A stretch of DNA of 64,000 nt from DATCLS01 sp035265325 (GCA_035265325.1 DATFOS010000150.1:5690-69689); one strand, 5' to 3'. Counted from the first letter of the stretch, positions 33,397 through 42,672 are shown. Notes: generated from the sequence alone by a model not told the origin. Program-made: numbers and translations.

Positions 33397-33882
33397 ATGC
33401 GGGATTGGCTGGTCGGAGGGGGGTTGATCCTCGGCCCCGAGGGGCTGCTGCTCGTGCGCAACCGGCGCCGCAACGGCTCGGTCGACTGGAGCCCGCCCGG
33501 CGGCGTGATCGACGACGGCGAGACCCTCATCGACGGGCTGTCGCGCGAGGTGGCCGAGGAGACCGGCGTCGTCGTGTCCGGCTGGAAGGGTCCCATGTAC
33601 GAGGTCGTGGTGGAGGCCCCGGGCCTGGGCTGGCGGCTGAGGGTCGAGGCCCACATGGCGGTCGACTTCGCCGGCGAGCTGGCCATCGAGGACCCCGACG
33701 GCATCGTCGAGGAGGTCATGTTCGTCGCCCCCGACGCCTGCGTCGGCCGCCTCGACGGCTGCCACCCGTGGGTGGCCGAGCCCCTCGCCGCCTGGCTCGC
33801 CGAGCGGTGGGACGACGGCCGCAGTTTCCGCTACCACGTCGACGGTGCGGACATGGCGGGGGCCGTCGTCACGCGGCGGTGA
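33397..33882 (+). CDS. Nudix hydrolase
   Basis: 161 residues, ATG at 33397. A complete Nudix box GGVIDDGETLIDGLSREVAEETGV fits G-x5-E-x7-RE-x2-EE-x-G. It hydrolyses a nucleoside diphosphate linked to another group; the substrate cannot be read from sequence. Its stop overlaps the GTG of the DNA polymerase IV gene (GTGA), so the two are coupled. This makes sanitising oxidised nucleotides attractive but unproven. Confidence 0.9.
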   Translation: MRDWLVGGGLILGPEGLLLVRNRRRNGSVDWSPPGGVIDDGETLIDGLSREVAEETGVVVSGWKGPMYEVVVEAPGLGWRLRVEAHMAVDFAGELAIEDPDGIVEEVMFVAPDACVGRLDGCHPWVAEPLAAWLAERWDDGRSFRYHVDGADMAGAVVTRR

Positions 33883-35171
33883 GCCCCTCCCCGACGGGCC
33901 CGGAGGCGGCTGGACCGGGTGCCGGTGCCGCCCGCACGATCCTCCATGTCGACATGGATGCGTTCTTCGTCTCCGTCGAGCTGTTGCGCCGGCCCGAACT
34001 GCGGGGGCGGCCGGTCGTCGTCGGGAGCCGGGGATCGCGCGGGGTCGTGGCGGCGGCGAACTACGAGGCCCGGGCCTACGGCGTCCACTCCGCCATGCCC
34101 AGCGTGCGGGCGGTGCGGCTGTGCCCGCACGCCGTGTTCCTCCCCGGCGACCACGACCACTACGGCGAGGTCAGCGCCCGCGTCATGGCCCTGTTCCGGG
34201 CGCTCACCCCGCTCGTCGAGCCGATCAGCCTCGACGAGGCGTTCCTCGACGTGACCGGCGCCCGGCGGGCGCTCGGTGACGGGCCCACACTGGCCGACCG
34301 CATCCGGGCCGACGTCCTGGCGGGGGAGGGCCTCAGCTGCTCGGTCGGCGTGGCGCCCAGCAAGATGCTGGCGAAGATGGCGTCCGAGGCGGCCAAGCCG
34401 ACGGCCTCGCCGGGCGGGCCGGTGCCGGGGCGGGGCGTCGTCGTCGTCGAGCCCGGCGAGGAACTGGCGTTCCTCCACCCGCTGCCGGCCCGGACGCTGT
34501 GGGGCGTGGGCCCGGCCACGCTGGGCCGGCTCGAGCGCTTCGGCGTGCGGACGGTGGGCGACATCGCCGCCCTGCCCGAGGCGACGCTCGTGTCCGCCCT
34601 CGGGGTCGCCAACGGGCGCCACCTGGCGGCCCTGGCCCACGCCGTCGATCCCCGGCCGGTCGTGCCCGAGCAGCCGCCCAAGTCGATCGGCCACGAGGAG
34701 ACCTACCCGACCGACCACTACGAGGCCGACCCGCTGCGGCGGGAGGTGGTCCGGATGTCGGACGCCGTTGCCGCCCGCCTGCGCCGGGCCGGGCTGGCCG
34801 GGCGGACGGTGACGCTCAAGGTCCGCTTCGGGGACTTCCGGACCATCACCCGGTCGAGCACGGTCGCCGAGCCGCTCGACGACGGCCCCGCCGTCGCCCG
34901 GACCGCCCGGGCGCTGCTCGACGCCATCGACGTCGCGCCGGGGGTGCGGCTGCTGGGCGTGAGCGTCTCGGGCCTCGTGTCGGGGGCCAACCGCCAGCTC
35001 AGCCTCGACGAGGCCGCGAAGCCGGCGTGGCACGAGGCCAGCGGGGCGGTCGACGCCATCCGCGAGCGCTTCGGGGCCGGCGCCATCGGGCCGGCCTCGA
35101 CCGTGGGACCGGACGGCGTCCGCGTCAAACGCACCGGACAGAACCCGTGGGGGCCCGACCGGAACGGGTAG
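33879..35171 (+). CDS. dinB: DNA polymerase IV (Y-family translesion polymerase)
   Basis: 430 residues, GTG start inside the Nudix stop. Catalytic motifs LHVDMDAFFVSVE (metal Asp, steric-gate Phe) and ISLDEAFLDVT (Asp-Glu pair). Then SVGVAPSKMLAKMASEAAKP, thumb helix-hairpin-helix WGVGPATLGRLERFGVRTVGDIA, and a little-finger domain with TLKVRFGDFRTITRS. No canonical beta-clamp motif is obvious at the very C-terminus; QLSLDE near 400 could serve. Error-prone bypass of lesions. No good LexA box precedes the pair, only a half site near 33365. Confidence 0.94.
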   Translation: MSPSPTGPEAAGPGAGAARTILHVDMDAFFVSVELLRRPELRGRPVVVGSRGSRGVVAAANYEARAYGVHSAMPSVRAVRLCPHAVFLPGDHDHYGEVSARVMALFRALTPLVEPISLDEAFLDVTGARRALGDGPTLADRIRADVLAGEGLSCSVGVAPSKMLAKMASEAAKPTASPGGPVPGRGVVVVEPGEELAFLHPLPARTLWGVGPATLGRLERFGVRTVGDIAALPEATLVSALGVANGRHLAALAHAVDPRPVVPEQPPKSIGHEETYPTDHYEADPLRREVVRMSDAVAARLRRAGLAGRTVTLKVRFGDFRTITRSSTVAEPLDDGPAVARTARALLDAIDVAPGVRLLGVSVSGLVSGANRQLSLDEAAKPAWHEASGAVDAIRERFGAGAIGPASTVGPDGVRVKRTGQNPWGPDRNG

Positions 35172-35181
35172 CAGACGCACG

Positions 35182-35209
35182 CTGCCATCTGTTTCATCGA
35201 TCTGCCATC
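35182..35209. promoter_or_regulatory. Direct repeat CTGCCATC, two copies 20 bp apart
   Basis: The 115-bp gap between dinB and the DUF3040 gene holds CTGCCATC at 35182-35189 and 35202-35209, two helical turns apart, upstream of a candidate promoter region. A clear ribosome site AAGGGG lies just before the DUF3040 start. An operator role is speculative. Confidence 0.25.
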
Positions 35210-35286
35210 CCAGCGCGTTGTCGTTCCTGCCACCCTGTGGAACACTTGCTGGGCCGGTCCGGTCAGCCGGGGTCTAAGGGGTTCAC

Positions 35287-35670
35287 GTGCCGCTATCCGA
35301 GGACGAAGAACGCATCCTCCAGGAGATCGCCCAGCGGTTCTACGAGGACGATCCTTCGTTTGCCCGCGAGGTCAGCGAGACGACGCTCTACCGGCACACG
35401 GTCCGCCGGATGAAATGGTCGATCGTCGGGCTCGTGGCCGGGGCCGTGTTCCTCGTGGCCACGCTGTCGACCTCGTTCTGGCTGTCGTTCGCCGGGTTCC
35501 TGTTCATGCTGGCCTGCGCCCTGGTGTTCGAGCGCAACCTGCGGAAACTGGGCAAGGCCGGCATCGACCACCTGTCGAAGACGGTGCGGGCCAACGGGTT
35601 GCGTGACGCGCTCGGTGGCGCCGGCCAGCGCATGCGCGACCGGCTCAACCGACGCAGCGACGAGGAGTAG
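35287..35670 (+). CDS. DUF3040 membrane protein
   Basis: 127 residues, GTG start after AAGGGG. The N-terminus MPLSEDEERILQEIAQRFYEDDP is the DUF3040 signature. Two adjacent membrane helices follow (WSIVGLVAGAVFLVATL and FWLSFAGFLFMLACALVF), then a basic amphipathic tail. Genes of this family sit between dinB and the division cluster in many actinobacteria, as here. Function unknown; a link to division or envelope is suggested by context only. Confidence 0.9.
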   Translation: MPLSEDEERILQEIAQRFYEDDPSFAREVSETTLYRHTVRRMKWSIVGLVAGAVFLVATLSTSFWLSFAGFLFMLACALVFERNLRKLGKAGIDHLSKTVRANGLRDALGGAGQRMRDRLNRRSDEE

Positions 35671-35701
35671 CCGGGTCCACGCCGGGCCTTCCCCACCACG
35701 C

Positions 35702-35720
35702 CCCCGCCCCCGAGGCGGGG
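35702..35720. terminator. Hairpin between convergent DUF3040 and transglutaminase genes
   Basis: CCCCGCC (35702-35708) and GGCGGGG (35714-35720) form a perfect 7-bp stem with a 5-nt loop. Placed between converging genes, it is a good candidate for a bidirectional terminator, though no T-run follows. Confidence 0.5.
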
Positions 35721-35782
35721 ACGTTGCGCGTCCGGCCCCGGCCGGCCCGGGCCGACCCCCTCGGCGGCGAGCCGGGGGCGGG

Positions 35783-38197
35783 TCAGCGGGCGCCGACGAG
35801 CGGGCGGGGAGCCTGGACGCCGGCGGCGGCCGAGCGGCGGTGGTGGGCAGCGCGCCGGCGCCACAGCTCCCGCACGTCGACCCAGCGCAGTAGCCGCCAG
35901 TGCCACGGCATCGAGCGGCGGGCCGCCGCCACGACCTCGCGGCCGGCGCGTACGGCTACGTCGGCCTCCTCGGGGGAGGGCTCGACCTCGGCGTAGGTGG
36001 CGCGCTCGAGCAGCCCGGCCAGGTGGTACACGGCCGGTGTCACAGGCGGGAAGGCGTCCGACAGCTCGGCGGCCGCCTCGCTGACCGTGTTCGACGGCGG
36101 GATGCGGACCCGGGCGCGCTCGGCGGCCGCCAGGGCGTCCTGCCAGGCCAACCGGACGCGCCCGCCCGGCGTCGTCGCGCGGCGCCGGCGCAGGGCCGCC
36201 GCCAGCAGCAGCGCCACCGGGACCAGTAGCAGGTACGCCAGCCCGATGGCCCCGAGGCCCCGGGACACGACGCGTACGGCGCCGCCGACGCCGCCGCCCC
36301 CGCCGTCGTCGGGATCGATGCCACCGGTGGCGATGCCGTTGTCATCCTGCTGGGGGCGGGAGGCCGGCGTGTCGCCCGACGACTGCGGCGGCGGCACGGT
36401 CGCCGGCGTCTCGGCCCCCGCTCCCGCGCCGCCGGTGGGGTCGGCGTCCTCCTGGTCGGGCGTGACGCCCAGCCAGCGCTCGGACCGGGGTGGCGCCCGA
36501 CCGGGCGTGGGGTCGAACGGCACCCAGCCGTAGGGGTCGAGGTAGACCTCGACCCACGCATGCGCGTGCTCGCCGCTGACCCGGTACAGCTCGGGGTCGG
36601 ACTCGTCCCGCACGCCCGACGTGAAGCCCACCGCCACCCGGGCCGGCAGGCCGACCTCGCGGGCCAGGGCGGCGAACGACCCGGCGAACTGCTCGCAGTA
36701 GCCCCGCCGAGTCTCGAAGAGGAAGGCGCTGAGGGCGTCGGCGCTGTGGCCCCGCGGCGCCGTCAGGTCGTACTGGAACGTCCGGAGGTGGGTCTGCAGG
36801 GCCAGCGCCCGGTCGTAGGGCGTCTGGGCGTTGGCGGTGAGCTGGGCCGCGAGCTGGCGGACCTCCGGGGCCAACGAGTCGGGCAGGGCGGTGTACCGGT
36901 CGCGGATCTCGTCGGGGACCTCGTCGGTGGCGGAGCGCAGCTCCTCCTCCGTCCAGTTCGGCACCGTCGACACGACCTGGTACTCCAGCCCGTCGGACGT
37001 GGGGACGTCGCGGTCGACGATCAGCGTCGAGCTGCGCTCGTCCCAGTCGACGGCCCCGTCGCCGGCGTCGATGGCGAGCGGCTCGAAGGCGGCGGGCAGC
37101 CACACCTCGGCGAGCGCGCTGATCCGGACCGCCTGCGTGACCTCGTCGACCTGGAGCTGGGGGTCGACGGCGTGGGGCAGCTCGCCGTCGGCGTCGCTCG
37201 TCCCGTAGGACGACTTCCAGATCTGCCCGTCGAACTCGTCGAGCGAGGTGAGCCGCCAGTACGACTCGACCGGGCTGCGGACCGTGAACAGCTCCTGGTC
37301 GGACTGCTCGACCAGCCGGGCCTGGATGTTCACCATCGGGCTCACGACCACCCGCGGGGCGTCGTCGTCGCCCATGTCGCGCCAGGCGATGAGTGGGTCG
37401 GCGTCGGCGCCCGGCAGCTTGGGCCCGGCGATCGCGCCGGCGACCACGGCCACGACGGTCAGCGCCGTCCCCGTGCCGAGGAGCGACCAGCGGCCCCGCG
37501 TGCGGTGGCTGGCCGCCCAGGCCGAGCTGCGCTCCTGGTCGAGCGTGCGGCGCAGGAGGACGAAGAGCATGGCGGCGGCGGCGTAGGCCATGGCCCCGGC
37601 CACCCGGCCGCCCGGGGCGCCCAGGGCGGCGGCGAAGAGGAACAGCGTCGCCGACGGGAGGAGCGCCTCGAACGTGGCCGAGGCCCGGAACGCAGCCCAG
37701 TCGGCCACGTACACCATCACCCACAGCGCCACGGACGCCGCGAGCAGGAAGCCGGTCTCGGGCGGGGCGGGAGCCCGCACGTCCTTGAAGAGCGCCCAGG
37801 CGGCGTCGAGGTCCTCGCCGACCGCCTGCCAGGTGGCGCCCGAGGGCATAAACGCCGTGGTCGTTTCGGCGTAGAAGCCCCAGGTCAGCGAGACCACGGC
37901 CACGACGACGGCGATCACCGCGCTGACCGGCAGGGACAGGCCCCGGCGCCGCAGCAGCGCCATCGTCACGTGGGCGACCAGCGCCTGGACGAGCAACGCC
38001 GGCCGGTACGAGCCGTCGGTGAACAGCCGGTGCATGCCGATGATGGCGGCCACGGTCACCAGCCCGAGCGCGGCCTCGGTGACCAACAGCGCGGACGACC
38101 GCCGGATCACCGGAGCCCCCCGGAACTCGTCCCGCCCGGGACCGTCCGGGCCGGGCCGCGGGCCCGGTCCGGACGGTGGAAGGGAGGGCGCTGGCAC
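35783..38197 (-). CDS. Membrane transglutaminase-like protein (TgpA type)
   Basis: 804 residues from GTG 38197; a second GTG at 38110 after GGGGGG would give 775. An N-terminal block of about six membrane helices, then an extracytoplasmic transglutaminase-like domain with Cys501 in RRGYCEQFAGSFAALAREVGLPAR, His in EHAHAWVEVYL and Asp in GWVPFDPTPG. A Pro/Gly linker, one more helix (AIGLAYLLLVPVALLLAAAL) and a DUF4129-like cytoplasmic tail follow. It forms an operon with DUF58 and MoxR genes, a common trio. Probably protein cross-linking or peptidase-like activity at the envelope. Confidence 0.9.
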   Translation of the reverse strand: MPAPSLPPSGPGPRPGPDGPGRDEFRGAPVIRRSSALLVTEAALGLVTVAAIIGMHRLFTDGSYRPALLVQALVAHVTMALLRRRGLSLPVSAVIAVVVAVVSLTWGFYAETTTAFMPSGATWQAVGEDLDAAWALFKDVRAPAPPETGFLLAASVALWVMVYVADWAAFRASATFEALLPSATLFLFAAALGAPGGRVAGAMAYAAAAMLFVLLRRTLDQERSSAWAASHRTRGRWSLLGTGTALTVVAVVAGAIAGPKLPGADADPLIAWRDMGDDDAPRVVVSPMVNIQARLVEQSDQELFTVRSPVESYWRLTSLDEFDGQIWKSSYGTSDADGELPHAVDPQLQVDEVTQAVRISALAEVWLPAAFEPLAIDAGDGAVDWDERSSTLIVDRDVPTSDGLEYQVVSTVPNWTEEELRSATDEVPDEIRDRYTALPDSLAPEVRQLAAQLTANAQTPYDRALALQTHLRTFQYDLTAPRGHSADALSAFLFETRRGYCEQFAGSFAALAREVGLPARVAVGFTSGVRDESDPELYRVSGEHAHAWVEVYLDPYGWVPFDPTPGRAPPRSERWLGVTPDQEDADPTGGAGAGAETPATVPPPQSSGDTPASRPQQDDNGIATGGIDPDDGGGGGVGGAVRVVSRGLGAIGLAYLLLVPVALLLAAALRRRRATTPGGRVRLAWQDALAAAERARVRIPPSNTVSEAAAELSDAFPPVTPAVYHLAGLLERATYAEVEPSPEEADVAVRAGREVVAAARRSMPWHWRLLRWVDVRELWRRRAAHHRRSAAAGVQAPRPLVGAR

Positions 38198-38279
38198 CCG
38201 TGGGGGTGGATGGTGCCGGCCGTCGGCGGGCCGGGCGCCCGGTCGGCCGGCACCTGGCGTGTCGCGAGGGGGGTGGGGG

Positions 38280-39647
38280 TCATCGGGTGCCCCTCGTGGC
38301 GTCGGGGGCGCCGGAGCCGCTCGGGCGGCGGCCGTCCGCCTGGCGGGAGATCACCGGGTCCCAGGCGGGCGCGAACGGGCGGCCGGGCACGAGCACCACG
38401 TATGGCACGCCGGGACGGCCGCCCGCCCGGGATCCGGCGCCGCTCCCGCCGGCGGCGCCCGCGGTGGGACCGCCGTGGCCGTTGCCGCCGGCGTGGGCCC
38501 CGTTGCCGGTGGCCCACGTCCCGTTGCGGCCGACCCCGTTCCCGTTCGGCGGCAGGCCGCGGGCGGAGGCCCGGGCGGGCGCGGCCGCGCCCCGCCGGTC
38601 GGCCTGGACCACGGTCACGGCGCCGAAGCGGCCCCGCAAGCGTCCCAGCTCGGCCATCTCCTCGCCCGTGACCTGGCCGATCAGGACGACGAGGGCACCG
38701 CCGCCCTTCCGCCCCAGCGCCTCCACCGTGCGCCTCAGGCTGGCCCGGCCGGAGGACTGGACGACCGCCAGGTGCTCCAGCAGCGCCTGCAGGTGGGCCT
38801 GACCGACGCCGAAGCCCGAGTCGGTGCCGTCGGTGGTCATGAGGCGGAGAATGTCGCGCCGCACGCCGTTGGCCACGGCGATCGAGGCGGCGGCGGAGAT
38901 CACGGCCTCGAACGTGGCGTCGTCGTGGGTCGCCCGCCGGGTGTCGACGAGGATCGTCGTGCGGCCCTGCCAGGGCTGCTCCTGCTGGCGGACCAGCATC
39001 TCGTCGTGGCGCGCCGTGGAGGGCCAGTGGATGCGCCGCAGGTCGTCGCCGACGACGTAGGGGCGCAGGGCGTAGAAGTCGTCGCCGGTCCGGCCGAGGG
39101 AGTGGGGCTGGCGGGCACCGGCCAGCGGGTCGTGGGCGGCGGTGAACGGCACCGCGAGGACGTCCTCGACCTTCGGGTAGACCGTCACGTCGACCGGCTC
39201 GCTCGCCCGCACGGTGGCCTTGGCGAGGCCGAACGGGTCGCCGACCACGACGTCGAGCGGACCGACCGTGAGCAGCCCCCGCCGGTCGGTCGGCAGCCGG
39301 TAGCTCGCCACGGTGGCGGCCCGGCGGCTGAGCGGCGGGACGAGCAGCTCGGCGCCGGGCGTCCCGGTGACCGGCTCGTGGAGGCGGAGGACCGGCGTGT
39401 CGGTCGCCCGCAGGTTGCGGACCCGCACGTCGACCCGGCTCACCCGCCCGGCGTGGACGCGGGCCGGGTGGACCGTGCGGTCGACCTCGAGCTCGAGGCG
39501 GCGGGCGGCGACGTAGAGGGTCGAGAAGCCGACGAGGCCCAGGGCGCAGGCCCCGAACACGTACAGCTCGCTGATGCCGAGCAGGCGGGCGACCACGAGT
39601 AGCACCAGGCCACCCGCAAGGACCAGCCACCCCTGCCGCGTCAGCAC
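38280..39647 (-). CDS. DUF58 protein
   Basis: 455 residues. Two N-terminal membrane helices (GWLVLAGGLVLLVVARLLG, LYVFGACALGLVGFSTLYVAA), a beta-rich region, then the DUF58 signature YVVGDDLRRIHWPSTARHDEMLVRQ and a vWA-like fold (TTILVDTRR). A Gly/Asn/Pro-rich linker precedes the C-terminus. DUF58 proteins work with MoxR ATPases, probably as a metal-dependent adaptor. GTG start; 25 nt downstream of moxR and 82 nt upstream of the transglutaminase gene. Confidence 0.9.
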   Translation of the reverse strand: MLTRQGWLVLAGGLVLLVVARLLGISELYVFGACALGLVGFSTLYVAARRLELEVDRTVHPARVHAGRVSRVDVRVRNLRATDTPVLRLHEPVTGTPGAELLVPPLSRRAATVASYRLPTDRRGLLTVGPLDVVVGDPFGLAKATVRASEPVDVTVYPKVEDVLAVPFTAAHDPLAGARQPHSLGRTGDDFYALRPYVVGDDLRRIHWPSTARHDEMLVRQQEQPWQGRTTILVDTRRATHDDATFEAVISAAASIAVANGVRRDILRLMTTDGTDSGFGVGQAHLQALLEHLAVVQSSGRASLRRTVEALGRKGGGALVVLIGQVTGEEMAELGRLRGRFGAVTVVQADRRGAAAPARASARGLPPNGNGVGRNGTWATGNGAHAGGNGHGGPTAGAAGGSGAGSRAGGRPGVPYVVLVPGRPFAPAWDPVISRQADGRRPSGSGAPDATRGTR

Positions 39648-39672
39648 CTCGTCGCCTGTGCCCTTCCCCGGC

Positions 39673-40644
39673 TCAGTGCCCGCCCGGCACGGCGACCGAC
39701 CGGAGGACGTCGGCCAGCACGTCGGCCGGGCCGAGCCCCTGGAGCTGGGCCTCCGGCGTGACGAGGAGGCGGTGGGCGAGGACCGGCACGGCGAGCGCCT
39801 TGACGTCGTCGGGCGTCACGTAGTTCCGTCCCTGGGCGGCCGCCCGGGCGCGGGCGACCCGCTGGAGCGCCAACGTGGCCCGGGGCGACATGCCGAGAGC
39901 CAGGTTGGGCGTCCGGCGCGTGGCGGCGGCGACCTGGATCAGGTAGGCCTTGAGCCCCGGCGCCACGTGGACGTTGCGGGCGGCCTGGGACATCCCCATG
40001 ATGTGCTCGGTAGCGACGACCGGCCGCAGGTCGCGGTAGGCGTCGTGGTCGCCGTGTGTCTCGAGGATCTGCATCTCGGCGTCGGCCGAGGGGTACCCGA
40101 CCGAGACCCGCATGAGGAACCGGTCGAGCTGCGACTCGGGCAGCGGGTAGGTGCCCTCGTGCTCGATCGGGTTCTGCGTGGCGATGACCATGAAGGGGCG
40201 GGCCAGGCCGTAGGTGTTGCCGTCGACGGTGACCTGGCCTTCGGCCATGGCCTCGAGCAGGGCGGCCTGGGTCTTGGGCGAGGCGCGGTTGATCTCGTCG
40301 GCCAGGACGATGTTGTTGAAGATCGGCCCGTGCCGGAAGTCGAACGTGCCGTCGTTGCGGTTCCAGACCGTCAGGCCGACCACGTCGGACGGCAGCAGGT
40401 CGGGCGTGAACTGCACCCGCCCGAACGACGACTCGATCGAGGCGGCGATCGACTTGGCGAGGCTCGTCTTGCCGACGCCGGGCACGTCCTCGAGGAGGAG
40501 GTGACCATCGGAGACCAGGCACAGCAGCACCAGCTCGATGACATCGCGCTTGCCCTGGATCACCTGCTCGACGTTGGCCACCACGCTCTGGTAGCAGTCG
40601 ACGAACGTGGTGCCGCGGGGCGTCGCGGTCTGGATGGAGGCCAA
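39673..40644 (-). CDS. MoxR-family AAA+ ATPase
   Basis: 323 residues. Walker A EDVPGVGKTSLAK, Walker B NIVLADEINRA, sensor 1 IATQNPIEHEGTYPLPESQLDRF and sensor 2 in LGMSPRATLAL. Chaperone-like ATPase that matures or inserts cofactors in vWA/DUF58 partners. The start is a TTG at 40644 preceded by AAAGG at a good distance. It leads the moxR-DUF58-transglutaminase operon and is divergent from the ROK gene across 116 bp. Confidence 0.93.
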   Translation of the reverse strand: MASIQTATPRGTTFVDCYQSVVANVEQVIQGKRDVIELVLLCLVSDGHLLLEDVPGVGKTSLAKSIAASIESSFGRVQFTPDLLPSDVVGLTVWNRNDGTFDFRHGPIFNNIVLADEINRASPKTQAALLEAMAEGQVTVDGNTYGLARPFMVIATQNPIEHEGTYPLPESQLDRFLMRVSVGYPSADAEMQILETHGDHDAYRDLRPVVATEHIMGMSQAARNVHVAPGLKAYLIQVAAATRRTPNLALGMSPRATLALQRVARARAAAQGRNYVTPDDVKALAVPVLAHRLLVTPEAQLQGLGPADVLADVLRSVAVPGGH

Positions 40645-40760
40645 CGTGCTCGAACCTTTCGTCTCCGTATGGCGAGCGAGGTCAGGTTAGGCCGACGCGC
40701 ACCGCAGTCGGGCTCGCACGGTGACGACTTTCCGTGTCCGTGACGAGGGGAGAGGCCGGG

Positions 40761-41708
40761 ATGGGTGACCCTACTGACGTGGTCCTGGCCGTGGATGTCG
40801 GGGGCACGAAGCTGGCGGTGGCGCTCGTCTCGGCGTCCGGGGCCGTCCGGGCGCGGCGCGGAACGCCCACCCCGAAGCCGTCGGGGCCGGGGGCGGGGGA
40901 GGCGCTGTGGTCGGTACTCACGTCCCTGATCGAGGACCTGTCGGCGGGGCCTGATACCCCTCCTACGGAGGCGGGACCGCAGGCGGGTCACCGGATCGTG
41001 GCGTGCGGGGTGGGCTGCGGCGGGCCGATGACGCCGGGCGGGGACCTGGTGTCGCCGCTGCACATCCCGGCCTGGCGGTCGTTCCCCCTGCAGGCCCGCC
41101 TGGCCGCGTCGGTCGGCGCCCCGACGTGGGTGGACAACGACGCCAAGGCCCTGGCGCTGGGCGAGGGATGGGCCGGCGCCGCCGTCGGCGTGCCGGACTA
41201 CCTGGCCATGGTCGTGTCGACCGGCGTCGGCGGCGGGATCGTGCTGAACGGGACGCTGCTCGAGGGCGCGTCCGGCAACGCCGGCCACGTCGGGCACGTG
41301 GTCGTGGATCCGAACGGCCGGCCCTGCGCCTGCGGCGGGCGGGGATGCCTGGAGGCGGAGGCGTCCGGGCCTGCCATCGCCGCCGCCACCGGCGCCCCGC
41401 CGGCGGCCGCCGGGGTGGACGTCCGCCGGCGGACCGGGATGCTCGTCGGCCGGGCCGTCGCGTCCGTCGCCAACCTCCTCGACCTGCAGCTGGCCGTGGT
41501 GGGCGGGTCGGTGGCGCTCGGCTACGGCGACGTCTTCCTTGCCGCCGCCCGGGCGGAGGCGGCGCAGCGGGCCCGCCTGCCGTTCTCGTCCGGGCTGCGC
41601 ATCGTGCTGCCACCCCGCGGTCCGGACGCGCCTTTGCTGGGCGCCGCCGCCGTGGCCTGGCGGGGCCTCGCCGGGGCCTCGACGGCGCCCGCGGCGCCGG
41701 ACCGGTGA
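40761..41708 (+). CDS. ROK-family sugar kinase
   Basis: 315 residues, ATG at 40761 after GGGGAGAGG. AVDVGGTKLAVALV phosphate loop, DNDAKALALGE with catalytic Asp, STGVGGGIV, and the ROK zinc motif GNAGHVGHVVV... CACGGRGCLEAEASG. Most likely glucokinase or a related hexose kinase; repressor function is excluded because no helix-turn-helix is present. Followed 18 nt later by a small gene on the same strand. Confidence 0.88.
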   Translation: MGDPTDVVLAVDVGGTKLAVALVSASGAVRARRGTPTPKPSGPGAGEALWSVLTSLIEDLSAGPDTPPTEAGPQAGHRIVACGVGCGGPMTPGGDLVSPLHIPAWRSFPLQARLAASVGAPTWVDNDAKALALGEGWAGAAVGVPDYLAMVVSTGVGGGIVLNGTLLEGASGNAGHVGHVVVDPNGRPCACGGRGCLEAEASGPAIAAATGAPPAAAGVDVRRRTGMLVGRAVASVANLLDLQLAVVGGSVALGYGDVFLAAARAEAAQRARLPFSSGLRIVLPPRGPDAPLLGAAAVAWRGLAGASTAPAAPDR

Positions 41709-41726
41709 GTGGGTAGCGTCGGGCCG

Positions 41727-41996
41727 ATGACGAGCGCTCCGCGGTGGGCCCGGGAAGCGGCGGGGGCCGTGGCACGGCGTCCGGGGCTGTGGCCGGTGGC
41801 CGTCCGCCAGGCCTTCGTGCTCGCCGAGCCGGGCTGGTGGCACCGGCGCCCGTTCCTGCCGCTACCGCCGGTGGACTACCTCCGTTTCCGCAGCCAGACC
41901 GCCTACGGGGGCAGCGGAGACCGGCCGCCGGGGCGCGAGGAGGTCGTCATCTACCTGCGCTGGTGCCGGGACATTCGCCGGGAGCGACGGCCGTGA
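41727..41996 (+). CDS. Small conserved-looking protein, unknown function
   Basis: 89 residues, ATG at 41727. Arg/Trp-rich, with AREAAGAVARRPGLWPVAVRQ, then PGWWHRRPFLPLPPVDYLRFRSQTAYGG and a basic end. No membrane helix or known catalytic motif. It sits 18 nt after the ROK gene and reads in good codon bias, so it is likely real. Confidence 0.65.
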   Translation: MTSAPRWAREAAGAVARRPGLWPVAVRQAFVLAEPGWWHRRPFLPLPPVDYLRFRSQTAYGGSGDRPPGREEVVIYLRWCRDIRRERRP

Positions 41997-42074
41997 GACC
42001 CGACTGGCCGACCGCCCAGCACATTCCCCGACCACCGTACGGATCGCGTCCGTAACCAGTACCTTTTGCGGTCG

Positions 42075-42572
42075 ATGAGTCGCTCGCTCGTGCTGAACGC
42101 CACGTTCGAGCCCCTGTGCGTCGTGAGCGACCGCAGGGCCGTCGTGCTGGTCCTGGGCGAGGTGGCCGAGATCCTGCACGTCAGCGACCGGGTGATGCAC
42201 TCGGCGCATCTGTCCATCCCCGTCCCTTCGGTGGTCCGGCTCCGCCGCTACGCCCGGGTGCCGTATCGGTGGCGCACGCCGCTCAACCGGCGGTCGGTGT
42301 TCGCCCGCGACGGCCACCAGTGCCAGTACTGCGGCGACACCGCCGAGAGCATCGACCACGTGGTGCCCCGCAGCCGGGGCGGCTCCCACACGTGGGAGAA
42401 CGTGGTGGCGGCCTGCCGGCCTTGCAACGTGCGCAAGCGCGACCGCTACCTGCACGAGACCAGCATGCGGCTCTACCGCGCCCCGGCGGCGCCCTCGGGC
42501 GCCAGCCGTCTCACCCTCGGCCTGGGCGCCGTCCCCACGGCCTGGGAGCCCTACCTCCTCCCCGCCGCGTGA
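42075..42572 (+). CDS. HNH endonuclease-family protein
   Basis: 165 residues, ATG at 42075. The N-terminal LVLNATFEPLCVVSDRRAVVLVL and the C-terminal HNH core CQYCG... SIDHVVPRSRGG... WENVVAACRPCNVRK are typical of the widespread standalone HNH proteins of actinobacteria. The two CxxC pairs bind structural zinc; the DH pair carries the general-base His. Role unknown; not a restriction enzyme by context. Confidence 0.9.
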   Translation: MSRSLVLNATFEPLCVVSDRRAVVLVLGEVAEILHVSDRVMHSAHLSIPVPSVVRLRRYARVPYRWRTPLNRRSVFARDGHQCQYCGDTAESIDHVVPRSRGGSHTWENVVAACRPCNVRKRDRYLHETSMRLYRAPAAPSGASRLTLGLGAVPTAWEPYLLPAA

Positions 42573-42578
42573 GCGCGG
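42565..42578. terminator. Hairpin at the end of the HNH gene, stop codon in the loop
   Basis: CCGCG (42565-42569) and CGCGG (42574-42578) enclose loop TGAG, which contains the TGA stop codon. A 5-bp stem only, extendable by one wobble pair. Weak on its own, but it matches the pattern at three other genes here. Confidence 0.3.
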
Positions 42579-42672
42579 TCGGGCCTCTCCACCGCGTCGC
42601 GGCGGCCGTGGTCGTCGGTGGGATGCTGATGGGCAAGCGGGCGGGCGTCCGTGTGGGCCCCGGGGTGCAGGC

